Shown piece after piece: positions 41,010 through 49,807 of a DNA stretch of 64,000 bases. The stretch spans positions 992,001 to 1,056,000 of the forward strand of contig NZ_FUZZ01000002.1 of NCBI RefSeq assembly GCF_900168065.1. Direction: 5' to 3'. The position numbers and the translations under genes were made by a program. Below the pieces are notes generated by a model. That model worked only from the letters and a program-made list of their open reading frames with translations, made no database searches and was not told the DNA's origin. Origin of the DNA: Chitinophaga ginsengisegetis. GTDB taxonomy: Bacteria > Bacteroidota > Bacteroidia > Chitinophagales > Chitinophagaceae. How positions within the stretch are numbered: position 1 is the stretch's first letter; every line of letters starts with the position of its first letter.

Positions 41010-42296
41010 CTATTTCAATCCATACTTCTTCTCATACTTCTCATACAACTGCTTCTGCTTATTATCCAGGTTTATTTCCCTGCCCTGGATAAACGCCCGT
41101 GTAATTACGCTCGACTTCATATCCAGGATATCACCGGTACTCACGGCAATATTCGCGTCCTTGCCGGTTTCCAGTGAGCCGGTAGTTTTATCGATCCCCA
41201 GGATTTTAGCAGCGTTGAGTGTAACTGCCGACAGGGCCTCTTCTTTTGTTAAACCATAAGCGCTGGCAGTACCTGCTTCAAAGCCCAGGTTACGCTGTTG
41301 CCAGAAGCCTTCGTTGCTCAGGCAAAACAGCACACCGGCTTTTTGCAGCTGCGCGGCAGTTTTATAAGGCTGATCCACATCATCGTCCTGCATTACCGGC
41401 AAAGCATGTGGCTGCGCCAGTACTACCGGGATATTATTTTGCTTCAGGATGTCTGCAATGAGCCAGGAATCAGCTCCGCCAACAATCACTACATCAAGCT
41501 GAAACTCTTTGGCAAAGTCTATCGCTACGAGCATTTCTTTTACCAGGTCGCAGTGGATAAACAGTTTCTGCTCCCTGTTAAACAGCTTCCGCATCGATTC
41601 AAACTTCAGGTTGGTAGCAGTATGTTTGCCTTCCTGCTGATAAGCCTTCGCCTCGCGGAAAAATGTTCTCACCGTTTCTATTTGTTCCAGTGCTGCTTTC
41701 AGCCGGTCGTTGGGAACGGCGCCACGACCACCACCCAGCGGGGCCAGTGGCGGCATAAAAAAGTGCAGCGCATTATCTGTTTTATAGGCGGCATCTTCCC
41801 AGTTCCAGGCATCCAGCTGTACTACAGAAGAAGCGCCGCTGATAATACCACCTTCCGGTGTTACCTGTGCCAGCAGGATTCCGTTGGAACGCAGGGTGTT
41901 GATTACTTTGGAATCGGCATTATACGCAATGATGGAACGTACGGAAGGATTTATTTCTCCCACCTCGCGCGCATCGATGGTGGCACGTACGCTCTCAAAC
42001 TCCACCAGGCCCAGGTTGGATTCGGGCGCAATGATACCGGGATATACATGCTGGCCTTTCATATCCAGTACCGTGGCATCGCCACCGGCAGCGGCGATGT
42101 TACTGCCTACTGCAGTAATTTTCCCATTGCTGAATGCAATGGTGCCGTTTTCAATTACCTGCCCGTTGCCTACATGAATAGTGGCATTGGTAAGGTATAC
42201 GGGTTTGTTTTGCGGGGCTGCCGGAGATATCGTTTCCTGTGCCCGGGCGGTATACATTCCCAGGGTAAGGCTTAATAAAATTAATTGTCTTTTCAT
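41010..42296 (-). CDS. Secreted amidohydrolase-family protein lacking the metal-binding HxH
   Basis: This 428-residue protein has a signal peptide (LILLSLTLGMYTARAQ) and an amidohydrolase fold of the imidazolonepropionase-like type: a beta-sandwich start (YLTNATIHVGNG...GKITAVGSNI, HVYPGIIAPESNLG) and an end with TLNAAKILGIDKTTGSLETGKDANI. The position where active enzymes have H-x-H just after the first strand reads PESN, and only isolated histidines remain (FIHCD, QPHAL). It may therefore be catalytically dead or a partner. It follows the larger amidohydrolase after 41 bases and is probably co-transcribed. An in-frame ATG four codons earlier exists. Confidence 0.85.
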   Translation of the reverse strand: MKRQLILLSLTLGMYTARAQETISPAAPQNKPVYLTNATIHVGNGQVIENGTIAFSNGKITAVGSNIAAAGGDATVLDMKGQHVYPGIIAPESNLGLVEFESVRATIDAREVGEINPSVRSIIAYNADSKVINTLRSNGILLAQVTPEGGIISGASSVVQLDAWNWEDAAYKTDNALHFFMPPLAPLGGGRGAVPNDRLKAALEQIETVRTFFREAKAYQQEGKHTATNLKFESMRKLFNREQKLFIHCDLVKEMLVAIDFAKEFQLDVVIVGGADSWLIADILKQNNIPVVLAQPHALPVMQDDDVDQPYKTAAQLQKAGVLFCLSNEGFWQQRNLGFEAGTASAYGLTKEEALSAVTLNAAKILGIDKTTGSLETGKDANIAVSTGDILDMKSSVITRAFIQGREINLDNKQKQLYEKYEKKYGLK

Positions 42297-42337
42297 CGCT
42301 TGTAGCATTTAGCGGTGCTTAAAAAATTTCTAACAGA

Positions 42338-45325
42338 TCAATAACCAATAGCTTGCTGATGTCCGCCCTGCAGATCTTCACAATGATAAATTTCTTCCGG
42401 CGTCAGCGATGCTTTGCGGGTAGGCGTGCCTTTTTTCTTTTCTGCCAGCAATAGCTGGGTAAGACGATTACGCTCCATTGCAATACGCTTGCGCAATTGC
42501 AGATCGTTGTCGCGGTCAAATTCCACGATACCATCCACGATAGTCTTTTCTGCTTTGGCGTAAATACTCAGCGGGTTATCGCTCCACAGTACCACATCCG
42601 CATCTTTACCCACTTTGATGCTTCCCATGCGGTTGTCTACATGCAGCAGCTTAGCGGGGTTGATGGTCACCAGCTTAATCGCTTCCTCTTCGGTCATGCC
42701 GCCGTATTTGATGCTCTTGGCGGCTTCCTGGTTCAGGCGGCGGGCCATTTCTGCATCATCGGAGTTGATGGCGGTGAGCACACCTGCTCCCTGCATGATG
42801 GCGGCGTTGTAAGGAATAGCGTCCTGTACTTCCATTTTATAGGCCCACCAGTCGGCGAAGGTGCCGGCGCCTGCGCCATGCGCTTTCATTTTATCGGCTA
42901 CTTTATATCCTTCAAGGATGTGTGTGAACGTATTTACTTTGAAGTGAAAGCTGTCTGCTACATGCATGAGCATATTGATTTCACTCTGCACATAAGAGTG
43001 GCAGGTAATAAAACGTTTCTGGTGTAATATTTCCACGAGTGCGTCCAGTTCCAGGTCGCGGCGCTTGCCGGGGCCCTGCTTTTCATAGTCAAGCGCACGG
43101 GTAAACGCATCTGTATAGATTTGTTCCACGCCCATTCTTGTTTGCGGGAAACGCACGGTATTACGATCACCCCAGTTGGATTGTTTTACGTTTTCACCCA
43201 ATGCAAATTTGATGAAAGGGTCCCAGTTGGTCACTTTCAGGTCTTCTGCATTTTGTCCCCAGCGGAGTTTGATCAGCTGCGACTGCCCCCCGATGGCGTT
43301 GGCGCTGCCATGCAATAAATGGGACGCTGTTACGCCACCGCTCAGCTGGCGGTAAATGTTAACATCATCGGGATTGAGTACATCTGCGATCCTTACTTCG
43401 GAAGTAACCGACTGCGATGATTCGTTCACTCCCCTGCTGAGTGCAATGTGCGAGTGTTCGTCGATGATGCCGGCACTCAGGTGTTTGCCGGTACCGTCGA
43501 TCACCCGGGCGTTGCCGGCAGCGAGGCTCTTACCTACCTGTGCAATTTTACCATTGCGGATTAAAACGTCTGTATTTTCCAGTTTCCCTTCTTTTTCGCC
43601 GGTCCACACGGTGGTATTTTTGATCAGCAGATCCTGCTGTGAGGGTAGTTTTTCCCAGCCGTAGCCATTAAACGGATAATACAGCGGGCCTATGGCCAAT
43701 GGTGTTTCTTTCTTTACAGAATCAGCTTTCTCGGGGACTGCCTTTACAAATACGGCGGTCCATTTTACGAGGTTGCCGCTGGTGTCGGCGCCGGTACCGT
43801 TCCAGCTGTTATCGCCGATGATACCGCTGAGACGAACATTGCTTTTGCTGTTCTTTGCCAGCGCGAGCGACAGCGATACCAGTTTTCCGTTTACATCGAT
43901 GCGGCCCGGAAGGGTATCTTTCTGTAAAACAGACAGCAAAGGAGCCGCGGCGGTGCCTCTCACTTCTACGGAGTAGCTGCCGCCGGGAGTGAGATTTACG
44001 GTATAGATACCGCGGATATCATTCCAGCCGTCGGCCTTAATGGTGTAGCGGTTTCCTTGTACCCAGTTCTGGTACAGGATAGTTTTTTCGCTGAAAACGG
44101 GACCGGAAGTAATGAGGAAGTTCGCCAGTTTACCCGGTTCCAGGCTACCTACTTTATCATAAGCCTTGATGAGTGTGGCCGGAGTTTTTGTTAATGCTTC
44201 CAGTGCTTTCTGTTCGCTGAGGCCATAGCTGATGGCTTTCCGCACATTGGCCAGGAATTGTTTTACATCTTTCAGATCAGCAGCGGTTAAACAGAAGGGA
44301 ATACCTGCTTTTTCAAATGCGGCGGGCTCCGTAGGCGCCATTTCCCAGTGTTTCATCTCTGCCAGTGAAACGTAGCGGGCGTCTGCGGGATCTTCCATAT
44401 CAATAGCGCCGGGGAAGTTAAGCGGCAACGCGAAAGTGGCTTTTGTGGCAGCCATTTCGCTGATACGCTGGTATTCATTGCCACTGGCCCGGATGATATA
44501 TTGCACACCAAATTCGTCTCCTATTTTATCTGCGCGGAGCGCATCCCATTTATCGGTAACTTCAAACAGCTGAGGTAGCTGCTGGCTGGCATTCCATGCT
44601 TCCAGGCTGAGGTTCACGCCTTCCTTTGCGGGCTGGGTTTTATACCACTGCGCATCCAGGAAAGTTTGTCGCAGCAGGGCGATACAGCCCATCAGCGAGT
44701 TAGGGTAGTTTTGCGTGGAGGTGCCTTTATCAAAAGAATAGGCCGCAGCGGCTTTCTCCCGGATAATGACTTTATTTTCTTTTGCGGTGGCCAGGGTTAC
44801 CAGTGCAGCGGTACCGCGGGCGATGCCATCGGGCTGTTGGGTAAGCACGGTGCCAAATCCCGCTTCACGCAGGGGCGCGGCCTTTCCATCATCTGCCGAA
44901 AAAAGATCCACGGCATTCACTTCGCTTCTGATGGCCTGGTTCCAGCCATAGGCGCCTTTAGTGTTAGACAGGAACTGGGGTGGTGCATTCCATGCGGAAG
45001 CTCCCCGTTTGGGCTCCGACAAGCCATAGTTGCTGAAGATATCCACAAAAGAAGGATAGATGTATTTGCCTTTACAATCCACTATCACGGCATCTTTCGG
45101 AATAGCGGCCGATGTACCGGCAGACACTATTTTCCCGTCGCGGATCACCAGTGTGGCATTGTTCAGGGTGGTTTGCGGGTCTTTTACAATGGTTGCATGT
45201 GTAAAAGCAAAGCACCCTTCGCGGGGATCGGCAATCCCGTTGAGCGGATAGGTTTCCTGTGCGCTGGCTGCCTGGCCGGTTGCCAGCAGGGTCAGTAACA
45301 GCAGTTTACCGCGGTGCCGCTTCAT
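42338..45325 (-). CDS. Secreted tandem amidohydrolase (two domains)
   Basis: This 995-residue exported protein contains two amidohydrolase-type domains. The N-terminal one (about residues 40-430) lacks the metal motif: the usual H-x-H position reads DIFSN. The C-terminal one (about 570-980) has it as DEHSHIALSRG, plus further ligands in FITCHSYVQ, NTFTHILEG and AINSDDAEMA, and ends with the family KLLHVDNRMGSIKVGKDADVVLW. A beta domain lies between them. Likely substrates are cyclic amides or peptide-like compounds, but the family is broad. A start at 45325 gives a clean signal peptide (MKRHRGKLLLLTLLATGQAASAQ in part); an in-frame ATG exists at 45385. Confidence 0.88.
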   Translation of the reverse strand: MKRHRGKLLLLTLLATGQAASAQETYPLNGIADPREGCFAFTHATIVKDPQTTLNNATLVIRDGKIVSAGTSAAIPKDAVIVDCKGKYIYPSFVDIFSNYGLSEPKRGASAWNAPPQFLSNTKGAYGWNQAIRSEVNAVDLFSADDGKAAPLREAGFGTVLTQQPDGIARGTAALVTLATAKENKVIIREKAAAAYSFDKGTSTQNYPNSLMGCIALLRQTFLDAQWYKTQPAKEGVNLSLEAWNASQQLPQLFEVTDKWDALRADKIGDEFGVQYIIRASGNEYQRISEMAATKATFALPLNFPGAIDMEDPADARYVSLAEMKHWEMAPTEPAAFEKAGIPFCLTAADLKDVKQFLANVRKAISYGLSEQKALEALTKTPATLIKAYDKVGSLEPGKLANFLITSGPVFSEKTILYQNWVQGNRYTIKADGWNDIRGIYTVNLTPGGSYSVEVRGTAAAPLLSVLQKDTLPGRIDVNGKLVSLSLALAKNSKSNVRLSGIIGDNSWNGTGADTSGNLVKWTAVFVKAVPEKADSVKKETPLAIGPLYYPFNGYGWEKLPSQQDLLIKNTTVWTGEKEGKLENTDVLIRNGKIAQVGKSLAAGNARVIDGTGKHLSAGIIDEHSHIALSRGVNESSQSVTSEVRIADVLNPDDVNIYRQLSGGVTASHLLHGSANAIGGQSQLIKLRWGQNAEDLKVTNWDPFIKFALGENVKQSNWGDRNTVRFPQTRMGVEQIYTDAFTRALDYEKQGPGKRRDLELDALVEILHQKRFITCHSYVQSEINMLMHVADSFHFKVNTFTHILEGYKVADKMKAHGAGAGTFADWWAYKMEVQDAIPYNAAIMQGAGVLTAINSDDAEMARRLNQEAAKSIKYGGMTEEEAIKLVTINPAKLLHVDNRMGSIKVGKDADVVLWSDNPLSIYAKAEKTIVDGIVEFDRDNDLQLRKRIAMERNRLTQLLLAEKKKGTPTRKASLTPEEIYHCEDLQGGHQQAIGY

Positions 45326-45574
45326 AGCATAGGTAATACACCGCAACAGCAGGGCTGTCCCGGGTTTCTCAAAAGCTCTTTTCATGTAAATCTTTTATTT
45401 TTTCGGTTCAGATTCAGTTGATCGGCTAAATGTAATAAATCATTAAGGCGGGACTAAATAAAACGGCATATTTTTTATGAGTGGTAAGTGTATTTTGGAT
45501 TCACACGAAAAAGGGATAATTTGAAAAGGGTTTACAGCTTAAGTTTGTTTAAATTCGTATAATACTTGCTGACT

Positions 45575-46018
45575 ATGAAGTTTATTTCTGTTTATACATG
45601 GATGCTGCTGACCGTTTTCTTTGCAGCAACTACCTTTACTACCAGTGCCCAGGTAAAAGATACTACCAATACAAAAGGCCGCTGGACTGCGGAAGGAAGA
45701 GCTGATAAAATAACGGATAAGATTTCCCACAAGGTAAATCTGAGCAAAGACCAGGAAAAAAAGATCCTGGTGATCAACCAGGATATTGTGCGCAGGATGG
45801 ATGCCGTGAAAAACAATCCTTCCCTCTCCAAAAAGGAGCGCATGACACAGTTTAAAGCCCTGGATACAGAACGCAGCCAGCGCTTTAAAACCGTGTTTAC
45901 GCCTGCACAGTATAAGAAGTGGAACGACTGGGAAATGACAAAAAAGGAACACCTCGAACAAAAAATGGAAAAAAAGCGGCAAAAGAAGGAAGCCAAAGAC
46001 TCCACCCAACCGCAATAA
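45575..46018 (+). CDS. Small secreted Spy/CpxP-like protein
   Basis: This 147-residue protein has a signal peptide ending near TTSAQV and a mature part dominated by charged helices: ADKITDKISHKVNLSKDQEKKILVINQDI, LSKKERMTQFKAL, RFKTVFTPAQYKKWNDW, and a very Lys/Glu-rich tail. The hairpin of helices with a TPAQY-like motif recalls periplasmic Spy/CpxP chaperones. I chose the ATG at 45575, three codons after the first in-frame ATG, because it begins the hydrophobic stretch. A terminator follows at 46041. Confidence 0.7.
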   Translation: MKFISVYTWMLLTVFFAATTFTTSAQVKDTTNTKGRWTAEGRADKITDKISHKVNLSKDQEKKILVINQDIVRRMDAVKNNPSLSKKERMTQFKALDTERSQRFKTVFTPAQYKKWNDWEMTKKEHLEQKMEKKRQKKEAKDSTQPQ

Positions 46019-46040
46019 ATTTCTTAACTTGAAGATATTA

Positions 46041-46067
46041 GCAGTGAGTTGTCTCACTGCTTTTTTT
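46041..46067 (+). terminator. Terminator after the Spy-like gene
   Basis: GCAGTGAG (46041-46048) pairs with CTCACTGC (46053-46060) across a TTGT loop and is followed by seven T residues. The next gene starts 12 bases later. Confidence 0.85.
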
Positions 46068-46079
46068 ATGCCTGGAAAA

Positions 46080-47414
46080 ATGAGCAACACCACCGCCGAC
46101 ATAAAAGATATTTTCCTGCAGGGCGTAGCAGCAGTGCATCCACAGCAGCTGATCAGGAAAAATGTGCAGGTAATACCTGCTACCCGTGTTATTAATATTT
46201 CGGGAGATAGCTACGCCATCCCGGAGCAGGCGGCTGTTTGGATACTGGGGGCGGGCAAAGCTGCCGCCGCAATGGCACAGGAGCTGGAAAACATACTGAT
46301 AGCGCATTTCCCGGTACAGGGAATGGTAGTTACAAAGTACGGACATGCGTTACCGTTACAGCAGGTAGCACTGGTGGAAGCCGGTCACCCCGTACCCGAC
46401 GAACAGAGTGTAGCCGCTTCCGTTAAACTGCTGGACATGGCCTCTAAAGTGCAGCCGCACGACCTCGTGATCTTTTTACTTTCCGGCGGCGCCTCCGCAC
46501 TGCTGGCGGATGTACCGGCACACAGCAGTTTACCCGAAGTACAACAACTGTTTGATGCCTTACTGAAAAGCGGCGCCGATATCCGGGAAATGAATACGGT
46601 ACGAAAACATCTTTCCGGTATCAAAGGCGGGCAGCTGGCAAAAAGCATATATCCGGCTACGTTATGTACCCTTGTACTCAGCGATGTAGTGGGCGATGAC
46701 CTCAGCGTGATAGGATCAGGGCCCACAGTGGCCGACCCGTCTACCTTTGCGGATACTATGAATGTACTCCGCAAATATCATCTCCCGGAAAAAATACCCG
46801 CTTCCCTCCTCCAACATATTGAAAACGGTGTTGCAGGCAGGGTACCTGAAACGCCTAAACCTGGTGATCCTTCCCTGCAGCATACCCACAACTATCTTAC
46901 CGGTACCAACCGCGTGGCATTGGAAGCTGCGGCTGCAAAAGCCCGGCAGCTGGGCTATCACCCGGTATTGTTGTCTGATACTATTACGGGAGAAGTACAT
47001 GCCGTAGCTGATGACCTGGTACAAACAGCGCTCCGGTATAACGGTCCTTTGCCGGCCTGTTTGCTGGCAGGTGGAGAAACTACGGTGGAAGTAACCGGGA
47101 ATGGCCGTGGTGGCCGGAATCAGCAATTGGCGCTGGCAGCAGGCATCGCCCTTGCCCATCATCCTGCGCTTACTTTCCTGAGCGGTGGTACCGATGGCAG
47201 CGATGGTCCTACCAATGCTGCAGGAGCTATCGTAGATGCATCAACGATGAAAAATGCTGCAAAAATGCAGCTCGATCCAAATAGTTTTTTACAACAGAAC
47301 GATGCATGGCATTTCTTCTCAAAAGCAGGCGGGTTAATGATTACGGGGCCAACCCAAACAAATGTGATGGACCTCATGATCACCCTGATCACCGCAGACG
47401 GCCTTAAAATTTGA
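46080..47414 (+). CDS. Glycerate 2-kinase (type-2/MOFRL family)
   Basis: This 444-residue enzyme phosphorylates glycerate. Family motifs are WILGAGKAAAAMAQEL near the start, VVTKYGHALP, LVIFLLSGGASALLADVP, MNTVRKHLSGIKGGQLA, and the C-terminal MOFRL part LLAGGETTVEVTGNGRGGRNQQLALAAGIA with FLSGGTDGSDGPTNAAGAI. An in-frame TTG at 46029 lies in the preceding terminator, so translation should begin at 46080 (or the ATG at 46068). It sits just before mannonate dehydratase, so the two may belong to sugar-acid breakdown. Confidence 0.93.
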   Translation: MSNTTADIKDIFLQGVAAVHPQQLIRKNVQVIPATRVINISGDSYAIPEQAAVWILGAGKAAAAMAQELENILIAHFPVQGMVVTKYGHALPLQQVALVEAGHPVPDEQSVAASVKLLDMASKVQPHDLVIFLLSGGASALLADVPAHSSLPEVQQLFDALLKSGADIREMNTVRKHLSGIKGGQLAKSIYPATLCTLVLSDVVGDDLSVIGSGPTVADPSTFADTMNVLRKYHLPEKIPASLLQHIENGVAGRVPETPKPGDPSLQHTHNYLTGTNRVALEAAAAKARQLGYHPVLLSDTITGEVHAVADDLVQTALRYNGPLPACLLAGGETTVEVTGNGRGGRNQQLALAAGIALAHHPALTFLSGGTDGSDGPTNAAGAIVDASTMKNAAKMQLDPNSFLQQNDAWHFFSKAGGLMITGPTQTNVMDLMITLITADGLKI

Positions 47415-47422
47415 AATCAAAG

Positions 47423-47453
47423 TTTGTATATGTGTGGATAGATTATATTTTTG
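47423..47453 (+). promoter_or_regulatory. Promoter of mannonate dehydratase
   Basis: TTTG (47423-47426), 19 bases, then TATTTTTG (47446-47453): both elements fit the Bacteroidota consensus at the expected spacing. The start point would be near 47460, so an in-frame codon at 47451 cannot be the true start. Confidence 0.75.
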
Positions 47454-47498
47454 GGGTTTGGAACTAGAAATTCTGGATTTACTAAACGTATTTGCATT

Positions 47499-48674
47499 AT
47501 GCTGAGAATGGAACAGACATGGCGGTGGTACGGGCCCAATGATCCGGTTAGCTTGTCTGATATTAAACAGGCAGGAGCTACCGGAATTGTAACCGCATTG
47601 CACCATGTGCCTAATGGAGTGGTATGGACGAAGGAGGAGATACAAAAGCGGAAAGCCATCATAGAAGCAGCAGGACTTACCTGGTCTGTTGTGGAGAGCG
47701 TGCCGGTACATGAAGATATTAAAACGCAAAGCGGCCGTTTCAGGGATTATATCCACAACTACCAGCAAACCTTGCGGAACCTGGCAGCATGCGGTATACG
47801 TACCGTTACGTACAACTTTATGCCGGTACTCGACTGGACCCGCACCGACCTGTCCTATACCGTGGAAGATGGCTCCAAAGCGCTGCGCTTTGAAAAAGCA
47901 GCGTTCATGGCATTCGACCTGTTTATGTTGCAAAGACCAGATGCAGAGAAAGATTACAGTGAAGAAGAAATGGCCCGCGCGAAGGAACATTTCGACAGCA
48001 TGACTGCGGCCGACAAAGAACTCTTACAAAAAAATATCATTGCCGGATTACCCGGATCTGAAGAAAGCTTTACGCTGCAACAGTTCCAGACCGCATTAGA
48101 TAAATATAAAGGCATTGATGCCACCCAGCTGAAACTGCACCTGTTCTATTTCCTTCAGCAAATAGCGCCCGTTGCAGAAGAAGCCGGCGTTAAACTGGCC
48201 ATCCATCCGGATGATCCTCCATTCCCTATTTTCGGGCTGCCACGTGTGGTAAGCACCGAACAGGATGCCCGCGAACTCCTCATTGCTGCACCATATACCT
48301 CCAATGGCTTGTGCTTTTGCACCGGCTCTTATGGCGTACGGGCCGACAATGACCTTCCCGGCATGATAGAGCGCCTGGGCGATCATATCTACTTCATCCA
48401 CCTGCGCAGCACACAACGGGATGCGCTGGGCAACTTCCACGAAGCCAACCACCTGGAAGGCGACGTAGATATGTTTGCCGTGGTGAAAAACATCCTGCTC
48501 ACCATGAAACGCCGCAATGTTTCCATTCCTATGCGCCCGGATCATGGCCACCAGATGCTGGATGACCTGCATAAGAAAACCAACCCGGGATACAGCGCTA
48601 TCGGCCGTTTACGCGGACTGGCAGAACTGCGTGGACTGGAAATGGGTATCGCGGGGGCTTTAGGCTCTGATTGA
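47499..48674 (+). CDS. uxuA: Mannonate dehydratase
   Basis: This 391-residue metalloenzyme removes water from D-mannonate to give 2-keto-3-deoxygluconate in glucuronate breakdown. The start MLRMEQTWRWYGPNDPVSL and GIVTALHHVPNGVVW match UxuA, with VESVPVHEDIK, AIHPDDPPFPIFGLPRVV, GLCFCTGSYGVRADNDLP and MRPDHGHQMLDDL supplying metal ligands and the substrate pocket. Length is typical. It has its own promoter and follows glycerate kinase; the remaining hexuronate genes (uxaC, uxuB, kdgK) are not seen here. Confidence 0.95.
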   Translation: MLRMEQTWRWYGPNDPVSLSDIKQAGATGIVTALHHVPNGVVWTKEEIQKRKAIIEAAGLTWSVVESVPVHEDIKTQSGRFRDYIHNYQQTLRNLAACGIRTVTYNFMPVLDWTRTDLSYTVEDGSKALRFEKAAFMAFDLFMLQRPDAEKDYSEEEMARAKEHFDSMTAADKELLQKNIIAGLPGSEESFTLQQFQTALDKYKGIDATQLKLHLFYFLQQIAPVAEEAGVKLAIHPDDPPFPIFGLPRVVSTEQDARELLIAAPYTSNGLCFCTGSYGVRADNDLPGMIERLGDHIYFIHLRSTQRDALGNFHEANHLEGDVDMFAVVKNILLTMKRRNVSIPMRPDHGHQMLDDLHKKTNPGYSAIGRLRGLAELRGLEMGIAGALGSD

Positions 48675-48979
48675 CTGACGTCTACCAGTATCAGGTCTGC
48701 ACAAAGAGTAAAGGTGGGGATAAGCAATACCATCGTCGGACTGAGATGCTACACCAGGGCAGAAAGCGTATTTGAACATATACCGTAATGGCTGATTACG
48801 TGTACAAATAACACTACCCTGAAAATATATTAAAGACCCGCCTTACCGGCGGGTCTTCCTGTTTTTAGTACCGTGCAGGCACAAATTTTAAAAAGCAGCG
48901 CGCAAAAAATCACTGCTTTTTTGTAGCATTGCATCAGGACAAGATTTTATCAACTGTACACTTTTACCAAACCTACAAT
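48675..48979. other. Intergenic stretch after uxuA
   Basis: About 300 bases without a gene. The only structure I see is the terminator at 48833-48857; the rest shows no coding or repeat signal. Confidence 0.6.
48833..48857 (+). terminator. Terminator after uxuA
   Basis: AAGACCCGCC (48833-48842) pairs perfectly with GGCGGGTCTT (48848-48857), with a 5-base loop and a T-rich tail shortly after. It lies about 160 bases past the uxuA stop. Confidence 0.75.
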
Positions 48980-49453
48980 ATGATGAGCGCAACTATAGAT
49001 GCGAGATATGAGGCATGCCTGGCCAAAAGACCGGATAGCCTCGCCCGCCTGATAAATTTGTTCAAAAAAGATATAGACCTGCGTATTACACAAAAACTAC
49101 TGGAGCGCGGATACAAAAATTTTAAACTGGGAGATATGGTACTCCTGGTACACATCGATGCGCAGGGTACCATTAACAACGACCTCGCCAGGAAAGCGCG
49201 TATCAGCAAACAAGCCATGAGCAAGGTGGTAAAGAACCTGGAAGCAGACAACTATATCGGCACCCGCAAACATGATACCGACAACCGCGCCAGCATTATC
49301 TTCCTGACAGAGAAAGGAAAAGAGTTTATGATCAACGCCTATGAAGCGGTAGATGAAGTACAGGACCTGTACGCCGGCATCATAGGAGAAGAAGCATTTA
49401 CACAGCTGAAAACGATCCTTAAACAATTAACAGCAGGCTTAAACCTGAGCTGA
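48980..49453 (+). CDS. MarR-family transcriptional regulator
   Basis: This 157-residue protein is a second MarR-type winged-helix regulator. DNA-contact parts are NNDLARKARISKQAMSKVVKNLE (recognition helix region) and GTRKHDTDNRASIIFLTEKG (wing with a D-x-R motif), with long flanking helices for dimerisation. Two adjacent ATG codons begin at 48980; an in-frame start 17 codons upstream is possible but gives a tail unlike the family. The neighbouring uxuA may be a target, but no palindrome was found between them. Confidence 0.85.
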   Translation: MMSATIDARYEACLAKRPDSLARLINLFKKDIDLRITQKLLERGYKNFKLGDMVLLVHIDAQGTINNDLARKARISKQAMSKVVKNLEADNYIGTRKHDTDNRASIIFLTEKGKEFMINAYEAVDEVQDLYAGIIGEEAFTQLKTILKQLTAGLNLS

Positions 49454-49807
49454 CCATTCTTTAGTTCAACGTTATGTAATACCTCTTTCACCAAAGGTAC
49501 CTTTAGCATCTTTTGCAGTAATTCCGGCGTTTCTTCTGCAAACTTATTTTCAAAGTCAACAATCAGGCTGCATTTATACAGGCTGGCTGCAGAAGGTGGC
49601 GCCCGGCTGTTCACCACCATGATTTCTTCCAAAGGCAGCATAGCGTGAACGAAACGCCACGGTACAGCCCGGGTGCAGCAACAGGATACCGGGGGGAATG
49701 CGTTCCACCGCACAGGCATCGCATTTGTACAGACCGGAATAAATAATTAGGTCACTTCGGCAAGGTTTAATATTTTTAGTACAGAGGAACCGGCAAAAAC
49801 GATATGT
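49454..49807 (-). pseudogene. Region with possible decayed minus-strand gene
   Basis: No intact gene is clear in these 354 bases. The minus strand carries a coding-like stretch (EEIMVVNSRAPP, LIVDFENKFAEETPELLQKM, VKEVLHNVELKNGQLRFK) in a frame running 49719 down to the end of the MarR gene, and a second plausible piece (VERIPPGILLLHPGC) in a neighbouring frame just upstream. That pattern suggests one frameshifted gene. The family is not recognised. Confidence 0.3.

Noticed and set aside
41298..42275. 325-codon plus-strand frame opposite the amidohydrolase
   Set aside because: Long but fully antisense to a gene with clear family motifs, with a Cys/His/Arg-rich sequence typical of shadow frames.
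44666..45298. 210-codon plus-strand frame opposite the tandem amidohydrolase
   Set aside because: Antisense shadow of a GC-richer coding region; no domain recognised.
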